A stretch of DNA of 64,000 nucleotides from Bdellovibrio sp. ZAP7. Its GTDB lineage: Bacteria; Bdellovibrionota_B; Oligoflexia; Oligoflexales; RGVZ01. The stretch spans positions 43,468 through 107,467 of the forward strand of contig CAMDKS010000004.1 in assembly GCA_945900755.1 (NCBI GenBank), read 5' to 3'. Made by a program: the position numbers and the translations under genes. This document shows, piece after piece, positions 34,297 through 43,726 of the stretch. The notes beneath the pieces were generated by a model. It was not told the DNA's origin, ran no database searches, and saw nothing but the letters and a program-made list of their open reading frames with translations. Numbering within the stretch: the stretch's first letter is position 1; each line of letters begins with the position of its first letter.

Positions 34297-35260
34297 TTAG
34301 CAAAGCTTTAAAGCGAGCAGTCAGTAGCGGTACTACTTGGAAAAGATCACCTACGATTCCGTAAGAGGCGATGCCAAAGATTGGAGCGTCTTTATCGGTG
34401 TTAACGGCTACGATAACCTTCGACGTGCGCATGCCTGCCATGTGTTGAATAGAGCCCGAGATGCCGCAGGCAATGTATAGATTTGGGTTGACTGTTTTGC
34501 CTGTTTGTCCGACCTGCATATCATGGCTAGCATAACCGGAGTCAACTGCGGCGCGCGATGCTCCAACCGTGGCGCCAATAACATCGGCGCACTCGGTAAG
34601 TATTTTAAAATTATCGGAATTACCCATAGCGCGTCCACCAGAAATGATGACTGATGCTTCCGTAAGATCTGGTTTTGCACTTTTGCCTTTGCGAATTTCG
34701 ATAGTTCTAATTTTTCCATCGCCAGCTGCCGCTGTGACTGGGGTGGAGGTTGCGGTGCCGCTTCCTGCTTTATTGGCAGGGAAAACATTTTGGCGGACAG
34801 TTGCGAATGTGATTTTTGCGCCAGCACTTGCCACATCGGCGATACATTTGCCGGAGTACATGGGCTTGGTGCCAGTGATGCCAGATCCGCTGGCTTCGAT
34901 CGAGGTGAGATCAGTAAGAATGGAGGCGTCGAAGCGGGCAGCAAGGCGCGGGAACAAGTCTCGACCCATAGGAGAGGCCACGCCAAGCACAACATCTGGA
35001 GTAAAGGCTTTAATCGCAGCATCGACACCATTTGCGTACGACTGAATATTATAGAGAGCAAGATCTGCGCTATCAGCTGTAAAAATGATATTGGCGCCCC
35101 AACCTGCAAGTTGAGGGGCTAACGCTGCCGCGCCGCTTCCTATAAGGACAGCTGCAAGATTATCTGGACTTCCAGCAAGCTTTGTACCAACGGTCAAAGC
35201 TTCGTGAGCTGAGGACTTGATCTTGCCATCTCGTTGTTCAATGAAGACTAATACTTTCAT
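34292..35260 (-). CDS. etfA: Electron transfer flavoprotein alpha subunit
   Basis: This 322-residue EtfA has the C-terminal FAD-binding signature VGQTGKTVNPNLYIACGISG followed by SIQHMAGMR. With EtfB it carries electrons from acyl-CoA and other dehydrogenases to the quinone pool via ETF-QO. It lies 70 bases downstream of etfB on the same strand. Confidence 0.96.
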   Translation of the reverse strand: MKVLVFIEQRDGKIKSSAHEALTVGTKLAGSPDNLAAVLIGSGAAALAPQLAGWGANIIFTADSADLALYNIQSYANGVDAAIKAFTPDVVLGVASPMGRDLFPRLAARFDASILTDLTSIEASGSGITGTKPMYSGKCIADVASAGAKITFATVRQNVFPANKAGSGTATSTPVTAAAGDGKIRTIEIRKGKSAKPDLTEASVIISGGRAMGNSDNFKILTECADVIGATVGASRAAVDSGYASHDMQVGQTGKTVNPNLYIACGISGSIQHMAGMRTSKVIVAVNTDKDAPIFGIASYGIVGDLFQVVPLLTARFKALLK

Positions 35261-35330
35261 AGGCGACCTCTGGAAAAAATTTCAGTTAATTTTGTTCATT
35301 CGACAGTTCATTCGAGCGTTCAAGGAGTCA

Positions 35331-36116
35331 TTAAATAATCTTGGCTTCTTCACGCAAGAGTTTAACCACTTTATCAACCATGGCCTCAACAGGCTCGCCG
35401 GCAAATACTTTTCCTTTTGGTTTTTCAGGAGGATATTTGTAGCCGGTGATAATTGATTTTGCTTTGAGTGATCCCACATCGACTTTGATATCGGCAGGAG
35501 TCTTAATGTCGAAGGGCTTTTTCTTGGCTTTCATGATGCCTGGTAAGGATGCGTAGCGTGGTGTATTCAGGGCTTTATGAGCTCCGAAGATCGCTGGCAA
35601 CGTAACATCGTAGACCTCCACTTGGCCGCCTTCGATTTCGCGTTCAACCCGAGCGGTAGTGCCGGTTAGTTCGAATTTCGTAACAACATTTACGTGTGGC
35701 CAGCCAAGAATTTCTGCCGTCATCGTACCAACGTGCATATTATCGTCATCAATGGCCTGTTTTCCACAGAAAACAAGGTCGGCTTTTTCTTCTTTGATTG
35801 CATTCGCTAAAACCTTGGCAATCCCAAGTGAGTCAGTGCCTTCTAGCCCGGCACTACTAATCAAAAGACCTCGGTCTCCGCCCATGGCTAGGCCTTTTAC
35901 GATAAGCTCCTTGGCAGAATCGCCACCAAAACTAGCAATGACAACTTCGCCCGCACCGAGTTTTTCTTTTAGTTTAAGAGCTTCTTCGATCGCAAATTCA
36001 TCGTAGGGATTAATAATAAATTTAACGTCGCCTTGTTCGATGGTTTTATTATCACTAGACAAACGAATTTTAGCTTCTGTGTCTGGAGTTTGTTTTATCA
36101 AAACTAGAATTTTCAT
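35331..36116 (-). CDS. etfB: Electron transfer flavoprotein beta subunit
   Basis: This 261-residue EtfB begins MKILVLIKQTPDTEAKIR. It has the nucleotide-binding pattern and the conserved DLVFCGKQAIDDDNMHVGTM region given as DLVFCGKQAIDDD. The recognition segment is LPAIFGAHKALNTPRYASLP (20 residues). It forms the heterodimer with EtfA. The ATG has GGGAG upstream. Confidence 0.96.
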   Translation of the reverse strand: MKILVLIKQTPDTEAKIRLSSDNKTIEQGDVKFIINPYDEFAIEEALKLKEKLGAGEVVIASFGGDSAKELIVKGLAMGGDRGLLISSAGLEGTDSLGIAKVLANAIKEEKADLVFCGKQAIDDDNMHVGTMTAEILGWPHVNVVTKFELTGTTARVEREIEGGQVEVYDVTLPAIFGAHKALNTPRYASLPGIMKAKKKPFDIKTPADIKVDVGSLKAKSIITGYKYPPEKPKGKVFAGEPVEAMVDKVVKLLREEAKII

Positions 36117-36227
36117 TGGGCACTCCCGAATGGCGTGAGAAATATAAGCCGAAAATATGCAAATGCATCGATTTTAGGATTAGAGAATACCAAGGTAGAT
36201 AAACTCGTGCAATAGAATTGGAAAAAT

Positions 36228-37718
36228 TCAGGCGCGCGTGCGCGTGCTTGCCTGTTTTTTGGTCGAACGACTTTTTTGAATAATGCTCGTCGTGGGAACA
36301 GCGAGGTCGGTTCCAATTTTTAATCGAGAAGCCCGAAGGCCTGGATTAATAGAGAGGATTTTTTTTGTGTCAACGCGGTAGCGAGCGGCGATGGCACCAA
36401 GAGTTTCTCCTCGTCGGATGCGGTGCAAAAGTACATCTTTTACTTCGACGAGTTCTAAGGTTTCTTCAATGGCAGTCCATTTATTTGCCAGCTCAGGCGT
36501 CAAGCGAAGTGCGTAAGGTGCGCCGCCTTTGCGTTGCGGTGGGGTAATTGCGTTAATCAACTCTGGATTCCAGTGGCGAAGTAATTTTTCTGGTATTCCC
36601 AGTTTAATGGAAACTTCGGAAATTTGGGCAGGATTTTTAACGGCCACGGTCGTTACCGGCATGCCGTCCATCGGGTCAGCAACAACATCAAAGCCGTGCC
36701 CTTTGGGGTTGGCAGAGAGTTGTAAGGCGGCAAGAACTTGTGGAACGTAGTTTTTTGTTTCAACGGGTAGGTAGGCCGAATCCGCTAATTTCCAAAAGTC
36801 ACTGGTTCCAGTCATGCGGATGGCTTTTCTAACTCGGCCCGAGCCTGCGTTATAGGCAGCCATAGCAAGGTACCAGTCTCCAAAATCCTTGTAGAGGTCG
36901 CGTAAGAGGTGAGCGGCCGCGAGCGTAGATTTTACGGGATCTCGTCGTTCGTCAATCCACATATTCATTTCAAGGCCATAGAGTTGCGCTGTCCCTGGCA
37001 TAAACTGCCAGGGCCCTGTGGCTTTTGCGTGGCTATAAGCTTGATTTGAAAAACCGCTTTCGACCATGCTCAAAAATAAAAATTCGGGAGGAAGTCCCTC
37101 GTCTTTCAGAATGGGTAAAACCAAATCGCGTACTGTTTCACCACGTACGAGCCATTTTAGGAAAGACGAGCGTCCAGAGTTCTTGAAATAACTGATCCAG
37201 TGCTCCACTCGCGGGTTTGCGACAACAGGAATAGAGCCAAAATAGGGGACCATTTCTCCAACCATGCGGGAGCGTGCAAAAAAGAGGGCCTCAATTTGTC
37301 TCTGATTGTACGGAGAGCGTGTGGCATATCGGTGGCGCCGAGTATTTCTGGCGAGCTTAAAAGACTTTTCCGGATTTTGTGCGGTAAGATTGTCACTTAG
37401 ATACTTATTCTTTAGGTATTCACCGTAAATGTTATCGCGGCAAAATTCTGCGTCATCGAGCTCCGAAATTGAATTTTCGTCCTCATCGTCTGCCTCGTCG
37501 TCCGAATCTGAGGCGTCTGCATTGGACAAATTATCTGGATTAAAGGGAGGGACTAGCACGGAATCGTTTTCGCTAGGACGATTAGTTGCTGGCTTTGACG
37601 TCGCGCAGCTCATCATGGACAGTAAGGTGTAAATTGAAAAAAAAGTCGTTAAGACAAATGTCAAACGTGAAGGTTGACATTTGGAGATCAATAAAGAAGG
37701 CAGTAGATTTTTTTTCAC
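36228..37718 (-). CDS. MltD-like membrane-bound lytic transglycosylase with one LysM
   Basis: This is a 496-residue protein. The signal sequence ends in lipobox SMMSC (Cys38). An acidic linker (about 60-90) precedes an SLT domain with the catalytic Glu in FLSMVESGFSNQAYS, GPWQFMPGTA and AAYNAGSGR. One LysM domain at the C-terminus (HRIRRGETLGAIAARY) binds glycan. It cleaves peptidoglycan to 1,6-anhydro products. The start is GTG (complement of 37716-37718), with GGAG about ten bases upstream. Unlike the SLT-like gene at 2.9 kb, its catalytic residues are intact. Confidence 0.9.
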   Translation of the reverse strand: MKKNLLPSLLISKCQPSRLTFVLTTFFSIYTLLSMMSCATSKPATNRPSENDSVLVPPFNPDNLSNADASDSDDEADDEDENSISELDDAEFCRDNIYGEYLKNKYLSDNLTAQNPEKSFKLARNTRRHRYATRSPYNQRQIEALFFARSRMVGEMVPYFGSIPVVANPRVEHWISYFKNSGRSSFLKWLVRGETVRDLVLPILKDEGLPPEFLFLSMVESGFSNQAYSHAKATGPWQFMPGTAQLYGLEMNMWIDERRDPVKSTLAAAHLLRDLYKDFGDWYLAMAAYNAGSGRVRKAIRMTGTSDFWKLADSAYLPVETKNYVPQVLAALQLSANPKGHGFDVVADPMDGMPVTTVAVKNPAQISEVSIKLGIPEKLLRHWNPELINAITPPQRKGGAPYALRLTPELANKWTAIEETLELVEVKDVLLHRIRRGETLGAIAARYRVDTKKILSINPGLRASRLKIGTDLAVPTTSIIQKSRSTKKQASTRTRA

Positions 37719-37844
37719 GATAATAAATCTCCGCGTATAAAAAAAGAGCAGAAAATATTTTTTGTTTGTACTAAAGATGATAGCGTCAAGCGGATGCGAT
37801 TGAAAGCCTAAATATGTACATAGCTGATATTGCTACGATCAGCA

Positions 37845-38876
37845 TCAATGAGACGCATAAGACAATATATAATGAAACGATCCTGTGATCACGAGCCGTT
37901 CTTTGCCCCATGCTTTTGGTAAAGGTGCAAAAGGTGACGCTAATTTTATGGTTTCCACCATGCTATCGTCGAGAGATACATAGCCCGAAGATTCAATGAC
38001 GCGCACTTTACTGACGCGGCCATTTTTTTCGATAATCATTTCAAGCTGAACAATTCCCTGTAAGCCACGCTGCGCAGCATCGGCAGGGTAAATCCAAACC
38101 AACTCAATTTGTTTTCGCAGGCCTGTAAAGTAGGAAATAAATTTAAAACTGGACGTATTCATGTCAATGCGGTCACCCTCCGCTGCTTCAGCATCAACAT
38201 GTTCCATGTAGCCACCATTTGGCTTATTAAACACATCATATGAGCGGTCGGGAAGAAGCTTCTCATAGGCATTGCGGGGTGTTTTGGTATGTGTTCCAAT
38301 GCTCATAGTCCCCGGTCCTGTGAAGATTTCGGGGATGGATTTTATAGTTGTGGTGGGTCGAGTTTGCGCTAGTGACGGTGCCTTATGATTTTCACCAGGT
38401 GTTGCGGCAGGATCCTGAGATTTAGAATGATTAAGTATTTTTTTGGCTAGTTTTGTTTCCTTGAGTGTCGCGTGATCCTGTGCCCCAAGGCTACTTGGAA
38501 GTATGGGCGGTGCCGTTTCGGTGAGCTTTGTTTCCACAATATGCTTTGGGTCAGCGGTCGTTTGCTTCATTTTTTCGAGAAGCTTCTTCTCGGTTTGTGT
38601 GAGAGATCTAATTTTTACTGGGACCGGATTTTGAGCGGGATATTGATGATGGATCCAGCCAGAGCTGATCCAACTAAAAAAATGAAACAATATAGACAAT
38701 ATAAGTGCGCCCCACAGCACGCGGCGGTCAATAGAAGGCAGCTCGCGCCACTGGCGCTCGGAGTGAGTCCATTCAACTTTTATTCGAAATCCCGCCACAA
38801 ACGTCCTAAGGATTGAAAAAGGGTTCAGTGATATTGAGTCTATCGGCTTTACCTGCTGAAATTCAAGAGTCATCAT
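37845..38876 (-). CDS. TonB-family periplasmic energy-transducing protein
   Basis: This 343-residue protein has one transmembrane helix about residues 53-72 (VLWGALILSILFHFFSW), preceded by an unusually long cytoplasmic stretch of about 50 residues. A Lys/Pro-rich periplasmic linker (about 85-200) leads to a C-terminal TonB domain (GLQGIVQLEMIIEKNGRVSK, VIESSGYVSLDDSMVE, SPFAPLP). It probably couples the inner-membrane proton motive force to outer-membrane receptors. ExbB/ExbD are not in the window. Confidence 0.82.
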   Translation of the reverse strand: MMTLEFQQVKPIDSISLNPFSILRTFVAGFRIKVEWTHSERQWRELPSIDRRVLWGALILSILFHFFSWISSGWIHHQYPAQNPVPVKIRSLTQTEKKLLEKMKQTTADPKHIVETKLTETAPPILPSSLGAQDHATLKETKLAKKILNHSKSQDPAATPGENHKAPSLAQTRPTTTIKSIPEIFTGPGTMSIGTHTKTPRNAYEKLLPDRSYDVFNKPNGGYMEHVDAEAAEGDRIDMNTSSFKFISYFTGLRKQIELVWIYPADAAQRGLQGIVQLEMIIEKNGRVSKVRVIESSGYVSLDDSMVETIKLASPFAPLPKAWGKERLVITGSFHYILSYASH

Positions 38877-39180
38877 TGAACTGAAGTGATATTAATAGAT
38901 AAATTCAGCTTATATTCCATTTTCCAAAAATCAATAAACCACGGATGGCTTACGTTTTTGCCGATTCTATTGATTTGTGGTCACCGTCTCGGGGCGGGAC
39001 GTTGATTTGGTTTCATTTCTATACCACTCAGCCTTTTTGGCAAAAAATTCTGAGGCTTCAAATATATACCATAGGCGTCTAATTGGCATAGACTGCGCAG
39101 AACTGCGCCAAACCCAGGAAAAATCGCACAATAATGTAGCAAAAAGGCTGAAATGGAATCCAATTGGCTGGGTATTTCTA
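38877..39180. other. Intergenic region upstream of the sigma-54 site
   Basis: This is about 300 bases between divergent genes. CAGCCTTTTT near 39028 and AAAAAGGCTG near 39141 form a wide inverted repeat. Short frames on both strands lack ribosome-binding sites. Enhancer sites for a sigma-54 activator would be expected here, but none can be named. Confidence 0.3.
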
Positions 39181-39198
39181 TTGGCACACATTCTGCAT
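39181..39198 (+). promoter_or_regulatory. Sigma-54 promoter for the first DUF4360-like gene
   Basis: TTGGCACACATTCTGCAT has the -24 element TTGGCAC, the -12 element CTGCAT and exactly ten bases between GG and GC. It is about 70 bases upstream of the start codon. Confidence 0.7.
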
Positions 39199-39266
39199 GC
39201 TTCATAAAGAGAACACGTTGCGCGAGTGCGTAACCATTAACGCCTGATGAGGGCACTGGAGGATTT

Positions 39267-39917
39267 ATGAAAGGTATTTTTAGAATTTCGTGTCTATCGT
39301 TAGTGATGCTTTCAGGTGCCGCAGCTTATGGGCAGCAATCAGTGCAGTGGGATGTTAATTCACCCAGCATGATCATTGCTGGTACAGGTTGTCAGAAGGA
39401 TGTGGATGCGTTTGCATCCGCAAATGGCAATGACCTCGCAGTTGTTTTTACTCGTCTTGGAGTTGATTTGCCAGGAGGCGGTAGCTCGATACTTGCGGAC
39501 CGCAAAAATTGCGTGGTTCGAGTTCCTGCGACCATTGCCCCAGGTATCTACATTGGACAATTGACGCAACGTCTTAGTTACGGCATCACCAAAACCGCTG
39601 GTGCTACGGTTTCGCTAGCCACTCGAAGTACATTTTTTGGTTTTGGAGTTAGTCCTCACACCGTTAGTCTGCCATACGGGTCCTCGGTCAATCAGCCATT
39701 GCTAACGACACAGCGCGTTGACAATTTTAGCGTTCGGACGACTCCAAGCTGGTTCAGCGGCTGGTGCTCGCCTAACCGAGCTCCACGTGGCTTGTACCAA
39801 GCGAACATTGCAGTATCCGGCCAGAAGTCCAACAGCTCTGAAGACCTAATTGCCTTTGTTGACGGACTAGATCTAAAATACGAAGTCGTAGCGTCGCTGG
39901 TTCGTTGTCAGCTGTAA
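39267..39917 (+). CDS. Secreted DUF4360-like protein A
   Basis: This 216-residue protein has a signal peptide ending near AAAYG and four cysteines. AGTGCQKDVDAF starts the domain, NCVVRVPATIAPGIYIG sits in the middle, SGWCSP comes later and RCQL closes it. This matches DUF4360, a family of small secreted beta-rich proteins with two disulfides and no known function. GGAGG precedes the ATG. A related protein is encoded next, and a sigma-54 promoter lies upstream. Confidence 0.75.
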   Translation: MKGIFRISCLSLVMLSGAAAYGQQSVQWDVNSPSMIIAGTGCQKDVDAFASANGNDLAVVFTRLGVDLPGGGSSILADRKNCVVRVPATIAPGIYIGQLTQRLSYGITKTAGATVSLATRSTFFGFGVSPHTVSLPYGSSVNQPLLTTQRVDNFSVRTTPSWFSGWCSPNRAPRGLYQANIAVSGQKSNSSEDLIAFVDGLDLKYEVVASLVRCQL

Positions 39918-39989
39918 AAGCTAAAATGAGTGTTTGAGATTTGCCGAGTCACTTCGAGTTTGACGGCATACGTGACGTAAATAAACGAT

Positions 39990-40021
39990 AGAGTCTCTGG
40001 TGCAATAGCATCAGAGACTCT
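39990..40021 (+). terminator. Hairpin between the DUF4360-like genes
   Basis: AGAGTCTCTG (39990-39999) pairs perfectly with CAGAGACTCT (40012-40021) over a 12-base loop. It is followed by only two more T. It may partly terminate or stabilise the transcript ahead of the second gene. Confidence 0.5.
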
Positions 40022-40058
40022 TCCTGTGGCCAGAGGCCCCAATGAGGGAGATTACATT

Positions 40059-40721
40059 ATGAGCTTGGTAAGTCGAAAATATTGGCGAGTTTCATTATTG
40101 GTCATTGCAAGCATGGCATCAATGGCCAGCGGGTCGACAAAGCCTGTTCTTAATGATTGGTTCGCCTTGGGGTCTGGGTGCCGCGCTAAATCTGATTTAG
40201 CAGGCAATGTGTCGATGGAAGGTGTTGCTGCGGATGCCGGAACCACCGATAGATACAAAGCAAAGTTTATTTTCAAAGATTTTGCTTTGCGTGGAGATTC
40301 AGTTGACCCCTCGGTTGAGAAATTCGGCCGTGAGTGCGCCATTCGCCTTAATATAAATCCACCACCAGGGAAAAGAATTGTCGGTATTAGAGCTCAAACG
40401 AGGATATCTTCGTCAAAGGAGTCAGGTCCAACCTTAGATATTCTTTCAGAGCTCAAATTAGGGGCAACGTCTTTGGGAAAGATTCAGCAGAAGCTTGATG
40501 GCAGTGCGCGCGTTGCCGCTCGCGAGGACTCGGTGTTTTTAGAGGCTGGCCAAGGAGTAGGAGAAACTCTGCCCCAGTTGGGTTGTGGAGAGGCAAAAAT
40601 TATTGGATTTGATTATTCTTGGATAGCAACTCGCTCGCAAAAGCAAAAGGGATCCATGAATGTGGAGCTTGGCAAGGAAAAAAGTCTCGTAATCGAGGCG
40701 ATTCTCGCTAGTTGCTCATAG
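40059..40721 (+). CDS. Secreted DUF4360-like protein B
   Basis: From ATG 40059 (GAGGGAG upstream) the protein has 220 residues and a signal peptide to about residue 26. GSGCRAKSDL, FGRECAIRLNI, LGCGEAK and ASCS place four cysteines as in DUF4360 proteins. FDYSWIATR and PGKRIVGIRAQTRI correspond to the family core. It is a divergent paralogue of the preceding gene, and both probably act outside the cell. A strong terminator follows. Confidence 0.7.
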   Translation: MSLVSRKYWRVSLLVIASMASMASGSTKPVLNDWFALGSGCRAKSDLAGNVSMEGVAADAGTTDRYKAKFIFKDFALRGDSVDPSVEKFGRECAIRLNINPPPGKRIVGIRAQTRISSSKESGPTLDILSELKLGATSLGKIQQKLDGSARVAAREDSVFLEAGQGVGETLPQLGCGEAKIIGFDYSWIATRSQKQKGSMNVELGKEKSLVIEAILASCS

Positions 40722-40758
40722 AATTAGCGTTGAGGCATCAAAATTTTAAGTCACCTAC

Positions 40759-40797
40759 AAGGCAGCACCCATTACAATTGGGCGGCTGCCTTTTTTT
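40759..40797 (+). terminator. Rho-independent terminator
   Basis: AAGGCAGC-A-CCCA and TGGG-C-GGCTGCCTT form a strong stem, followed by a run of seven T. It ends the DUF4360-like transcription unit before bamD. Confidence 0.88.
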
Positions 40798-40943
40798 GCC
40801 AGGCATTCGCCTGAAACGACGGCGTACCAGTTTAATAGACCAGTCAACCGGCTAAACTGATTGGCATCTTATACTGTCAGTTGACATTGTTATTGGGCTT
40901 ATGTGACTCTACATTAACTGAGAGACCTGGGGGAGATCCAAGC

Positions 40944-41729
40944 ATGGCGTTAGTTTTTATACGATTTGTGTTTTTTCGATTTAAGCTTCCTCTATTCGTT
41001 TTAGTTGGAGCTCTTACGGTAGCAGCTTGCTCCGAAAAGGAGTTTGATCCCAACGACGCCAAAAAATCATTCGGAATCGCAAAAGAGCCCTATGATAAGG
41101 GACATTTTGAGGATGCTGTGAAACGTCTGGGCGAGTATAAAGCTCGCTTCCCCTATAGCCAATTTGCAGCAGAGGCCGAGTTGTTGATTGCGGAGTGTGA
41201 GTTCAATTTGGACCATTTTCAGGAGGCGGCGACAGCCTACGACACGTTTGTTAAGCTGCATCCAAAACATCCCAAGGCTGAGTATGCCAAATATCGCGTG
41301 GCAGAAAGCTATTGGGAGGATTCCCCTGACGTGATTACGCGTGAGCAAGAATATACAGAAAAAGCAGTCAAACGATGGGAAGAAATCATTCAAAAAAACC
41401 CAAAGTCAGAATATGCGAGTAAATCTCAGGAAATGATTGGAAAGGGCCGCCGTAGATTGGCCGAAAGCGTTCAATTCGTCGCTAGATTCTATTGCAAACG
41501 TGAGATTTGGCATTCTTGTGCCTATCGCTATCAAGAGCTGCTGGACAAGTATGCGGATATGAAGGACTTGGCGGATGAGGCGTTAATTATGGCCGCTAAG
41601 GCCTTAGACCATGTAGCCGATGCCAAGGAGAAGGATCCTGCCAGTGATAAAAATTTATATCACAGAGCCATGACCGCTCAACAAATCCGTGAGAAGGCTG
41701 CCAATTTGAGAAGAATATTGAAGGGATAA
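40944..41729 (+). CDS. bamD: Outer-membrane assembly lipoprotein BamD
   Basis: The 261-residue protein starts at ATG 40944 (GGGGGAG upstream). The signal sequence ends in lipobox VAAC (Cys31). TPR-like helices follow with the BamD patterns ARFPYSQFAAEAELLIAECE (20 residues), FVKLHPKHPKAEYAKYR and EIIQKNPKSEYA. BamD is the essential lipoprotein of the BAM complex, binding BamA on the periplasmic face of the outer membrane. The PBP1-type gene begins 26 bases later, so they are likely cotranscribed. Confidence 0.9.
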   Translation: MALVFIRFVFFRFKLPLFVLVGALTVAACSEKEFDPNDAKKSFGIAKEPYDKGHFEDAVKRLGEYKARFPYSQFAAEAELLIAECEFNLDHFQEAATAYDTFVKLHPKHPKAEYAKYRVAESYWEDSPDVITREQEYTEKAVKRWEEIIQKNPKSEYASKSQEMIGKGRRRLAESVQFVARFYCKREIWHSCAYRYQELLDKYADMKDLADEALIMAAKALDHVADAKEKDPASDKNLYHRAMTAQQIREKAANLRRILKG

Positions 41730-41755
41730 CTTAAAATAGGCTATCATGGATAGAT

Positions 41756-43726
41756 ATGAGCCAAAAATCAAAGAAATCTATTCATCGAGGCCACGCCCCT
41801 GGCCGATCAAAGGCTCCAGTCCCTAGCCAATCTCAATTCAATAAATATCAACCGTCCCGCTCTCTATCAAAGCGCGGCAAGAGACTTTTCCTAGCCTTTG
41901 TCGGGCTTGGTATTATTTGTTTTGCCACAGTATTTACCTGGAAATGGGCCCTTCAAGATTTGTCAGGCACCGTCGCGGCAGCGATCCGAATGAAATCTCG
42001 ATCGATGCAATTATCGTCTCAAATACGCGACATTCGCGGTGGCGATGTTGGAGTTTTTAGTGATGAATCACGGTATGTGGTTCCCCTTAAACGAATCCCA
42101 AAAATGGTTCAGCAGGCGTTTTTGGCTGCGGAAGATGATGGTTTTTATTCCCACATTGGTATCAGTGTAAAAGCAATTGTTCGGGCGTCCATTGCCAATA
42201 TAAAACGCGATCGATTATCCCAAGGGGCGAGCACGATCACCCAGCAGGTGGTGCGGCAGCTTCTCTTGCCAAGGGAAAAAACATTGTCGCGAAAAATCCG
42301 AGAAATCGTCATGGCGTTGACCCTTGAGCGGCAAATGTCTAAATCTGAAATATTAGAAATTTGGTTCAATAGCGTTTATTTAGGCAACAATGCTTGGGGC
42401 GTCGAGACCGCTGCGCGTCATTATTTCAATAAGAATGTAGAACGACTAACTCTTGCCGAGGCAACCCTATTGGCAGGTCTACCACAAGGGCCTTCACGCT
42501 TTGCCCCACACTTAAGGCCAGCTTCTGCACGGATACGACAAATATATGTTTTGAATCAAATGAAGAAATTAAAATGGATTACCAAGGATAGATGGAGTCT
42601 TGCAAAGAAAGAAATCATTAAAATCCAGCCCCCACGATCAGAAGTTGTAGATCAGGGCAGGTGGGTCACGGAGGCTGTTCGGCTTGAGCTTTGGCGTCGC
42701 CTTGAGCAGAAGGAGCTGCCCAAATCTGGGTTGATCGTTAATACGACCGTAGACGGAAAGTGGCAACGGTCGCTCCAAGAATTGGTTTCAAATTCATTTG
42801 GAAAATTGCGTAAGAACGGCCTCGAAATGTCGGCCGTTGTTTTGGATACACACACAGGCGACATTCGGAGCCTTGTTGGAGGGAGTGATTTTTCTCGGAG
42901 CCAATTCAATCGTGCGATTGATCTCTATAGGCCGATTGGTACGGCCATTTATCCGATGATATTCGGTTGGGCTGTGGAAAATGGGCATCTGAGCGTCGAT
43001 AGATATAGTTCCATTGCAGAGGCCGCCATTGCCAGTCGATTCGCTGAAGCTGAGCAGCTTGCTCCCGAGCTCGGGTATGGAATTATTCGCGATAAGTTAA
43101 TGGGACTTGGTTTTGTCGTGAAAGATGCAATGGCCATTGATGAGATGTCAGGAAGTCCGCTGACGATTGCTCGTGCCTATTTAGGCATAGCTGGTGCTCG
43201 GAGGACATCGTTACATGGATTGATCGCGAGTGTTGTTGCTGGAGGAGAGACTATTTATTCTTCCCCAGAGCCAATAACCAACGAGGAGTCTTCGGACGCG
43301 ATGCGCGGTCAAGATTCTAAAGCTAATATTAGCGGACAAAAATCTATTCAGGGTGACCCCGCAGTGGCTTGGGTCATTCGAAAGTGGATGGCCTTGGGGT
43401 CGAAAGGAGATTCTTCGCTTTTGGCAGGTCAGCCACTTTTAAAATCGATTAAGGGTTGGAACGCTTGGTGGATTATTCCTCGAAATGATGTCGTAATTGC
43501 GGCTTGGATCGGTGCTGATGGCCAAGGTCCAAAATCGGCAGGATCTTTGCGAGATGCGGATGCGTCTATGGACGCGATGCTGTCCATGTGGATCAAGCAA
43601 AATCTGAAGCCTCTCGATGGAGTCGGTGCAGCGCCAGCAGGTATAAGCTACCAAATGTATCAGCCAGGACCGGGTCGTCCTGTTGTGAGAATTCCAATCG
43701 TTGTGACAGAACGTGAGGTTTTTTAA
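41756..43726 (+). CDS. PBP1-type glycosyltransferase with degenerate transpeptidase domain
   Basis: This 656-residue inner-membrane protein has a basic cytoplasmic tail, one transmembrane helix (about 44-62) and an intact GT51 domain: catalytic Glu126 in AAEDDGFYSH, QGASTITQQVVRQ, and the second Glu region EIWFNSVYLGNNAWGVE. The C-terminal part aligns with a PBP1 transpeptidase. However, the SxxK motif is GTAIYP (Thr396, Tyr399), and no K-T-G precedes GWNAWWIIP. It should polymerise glycan strands but not cross-link. It directly precedes the MORN-repeat gene with no intervening bases. Confidence 0.85.
   Translation: MSQKSKKSIHRGHAPGRSKAPVPSQSQFNKYQPSRSLSKRGKRLFLAFVGLGIICFATVFTWKWALQDLSGTVAAAIRMKSRSMQLSSQIRDIRGGDVGVFSDESRYVVPLKRIPKMVQQAFLAAEDDGFYSHIGISVKAIVRASIANIKRDRLSQGASTITQQVVRQLLLPREKTLSRKIREIVMALTLERQMSKSEILEIWFNSVYLGNNAWGVETAARHYFNKNVERLTLAEATLLAGLPQGPSRFAPHLRPASARIRQIYVLNQMKKLKWITKDRWSLAKKEIIKIQPPRSEVVDQGRWVTEAVRLELWRRLEQKELPKSGLIVNTTVDGKWQRSLQELVSNSFGKLRKNGLEMSAVVLDTHTGDIRSLVGGSDFSRSQFNRAIDLYRPIGTAIYPMIFGWAVENGHLSVDRYSSIAEAAIASRFAEAEQLAPELGYGIIRDKLMGLGFVVKDAMAIDEMSGSPLTIARAYLGIAGARRTSLHGLIASVVAGGETIYSSPEPITNEESSDAMRGQDSKANISGQKSIQGDPAVAWVIRKWMALGSKGDSSLLAGQPLLKSIKGWNAWWIIPRNDVVIAAWIGADGQGPKSAGSLRDADASMDAMLSMWIKQNLKPLDGVGAAPAGISYQMYQPGPGRPVVRIPIVVTEREVF

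Noticed and set aside
34408..35109. 233-residue minus-strand frame inside etfA
   Set aside because: It is an out-of-frame shadow of the clearly recognisable etfA.
38977..39207. 76-residue plus-strand and overlapping 91-residue minus-strand frames
   Set aside because: No ribosome-binding sites. The region contains the sigma-54 promoter of the next gene and a wide inverted repeat.
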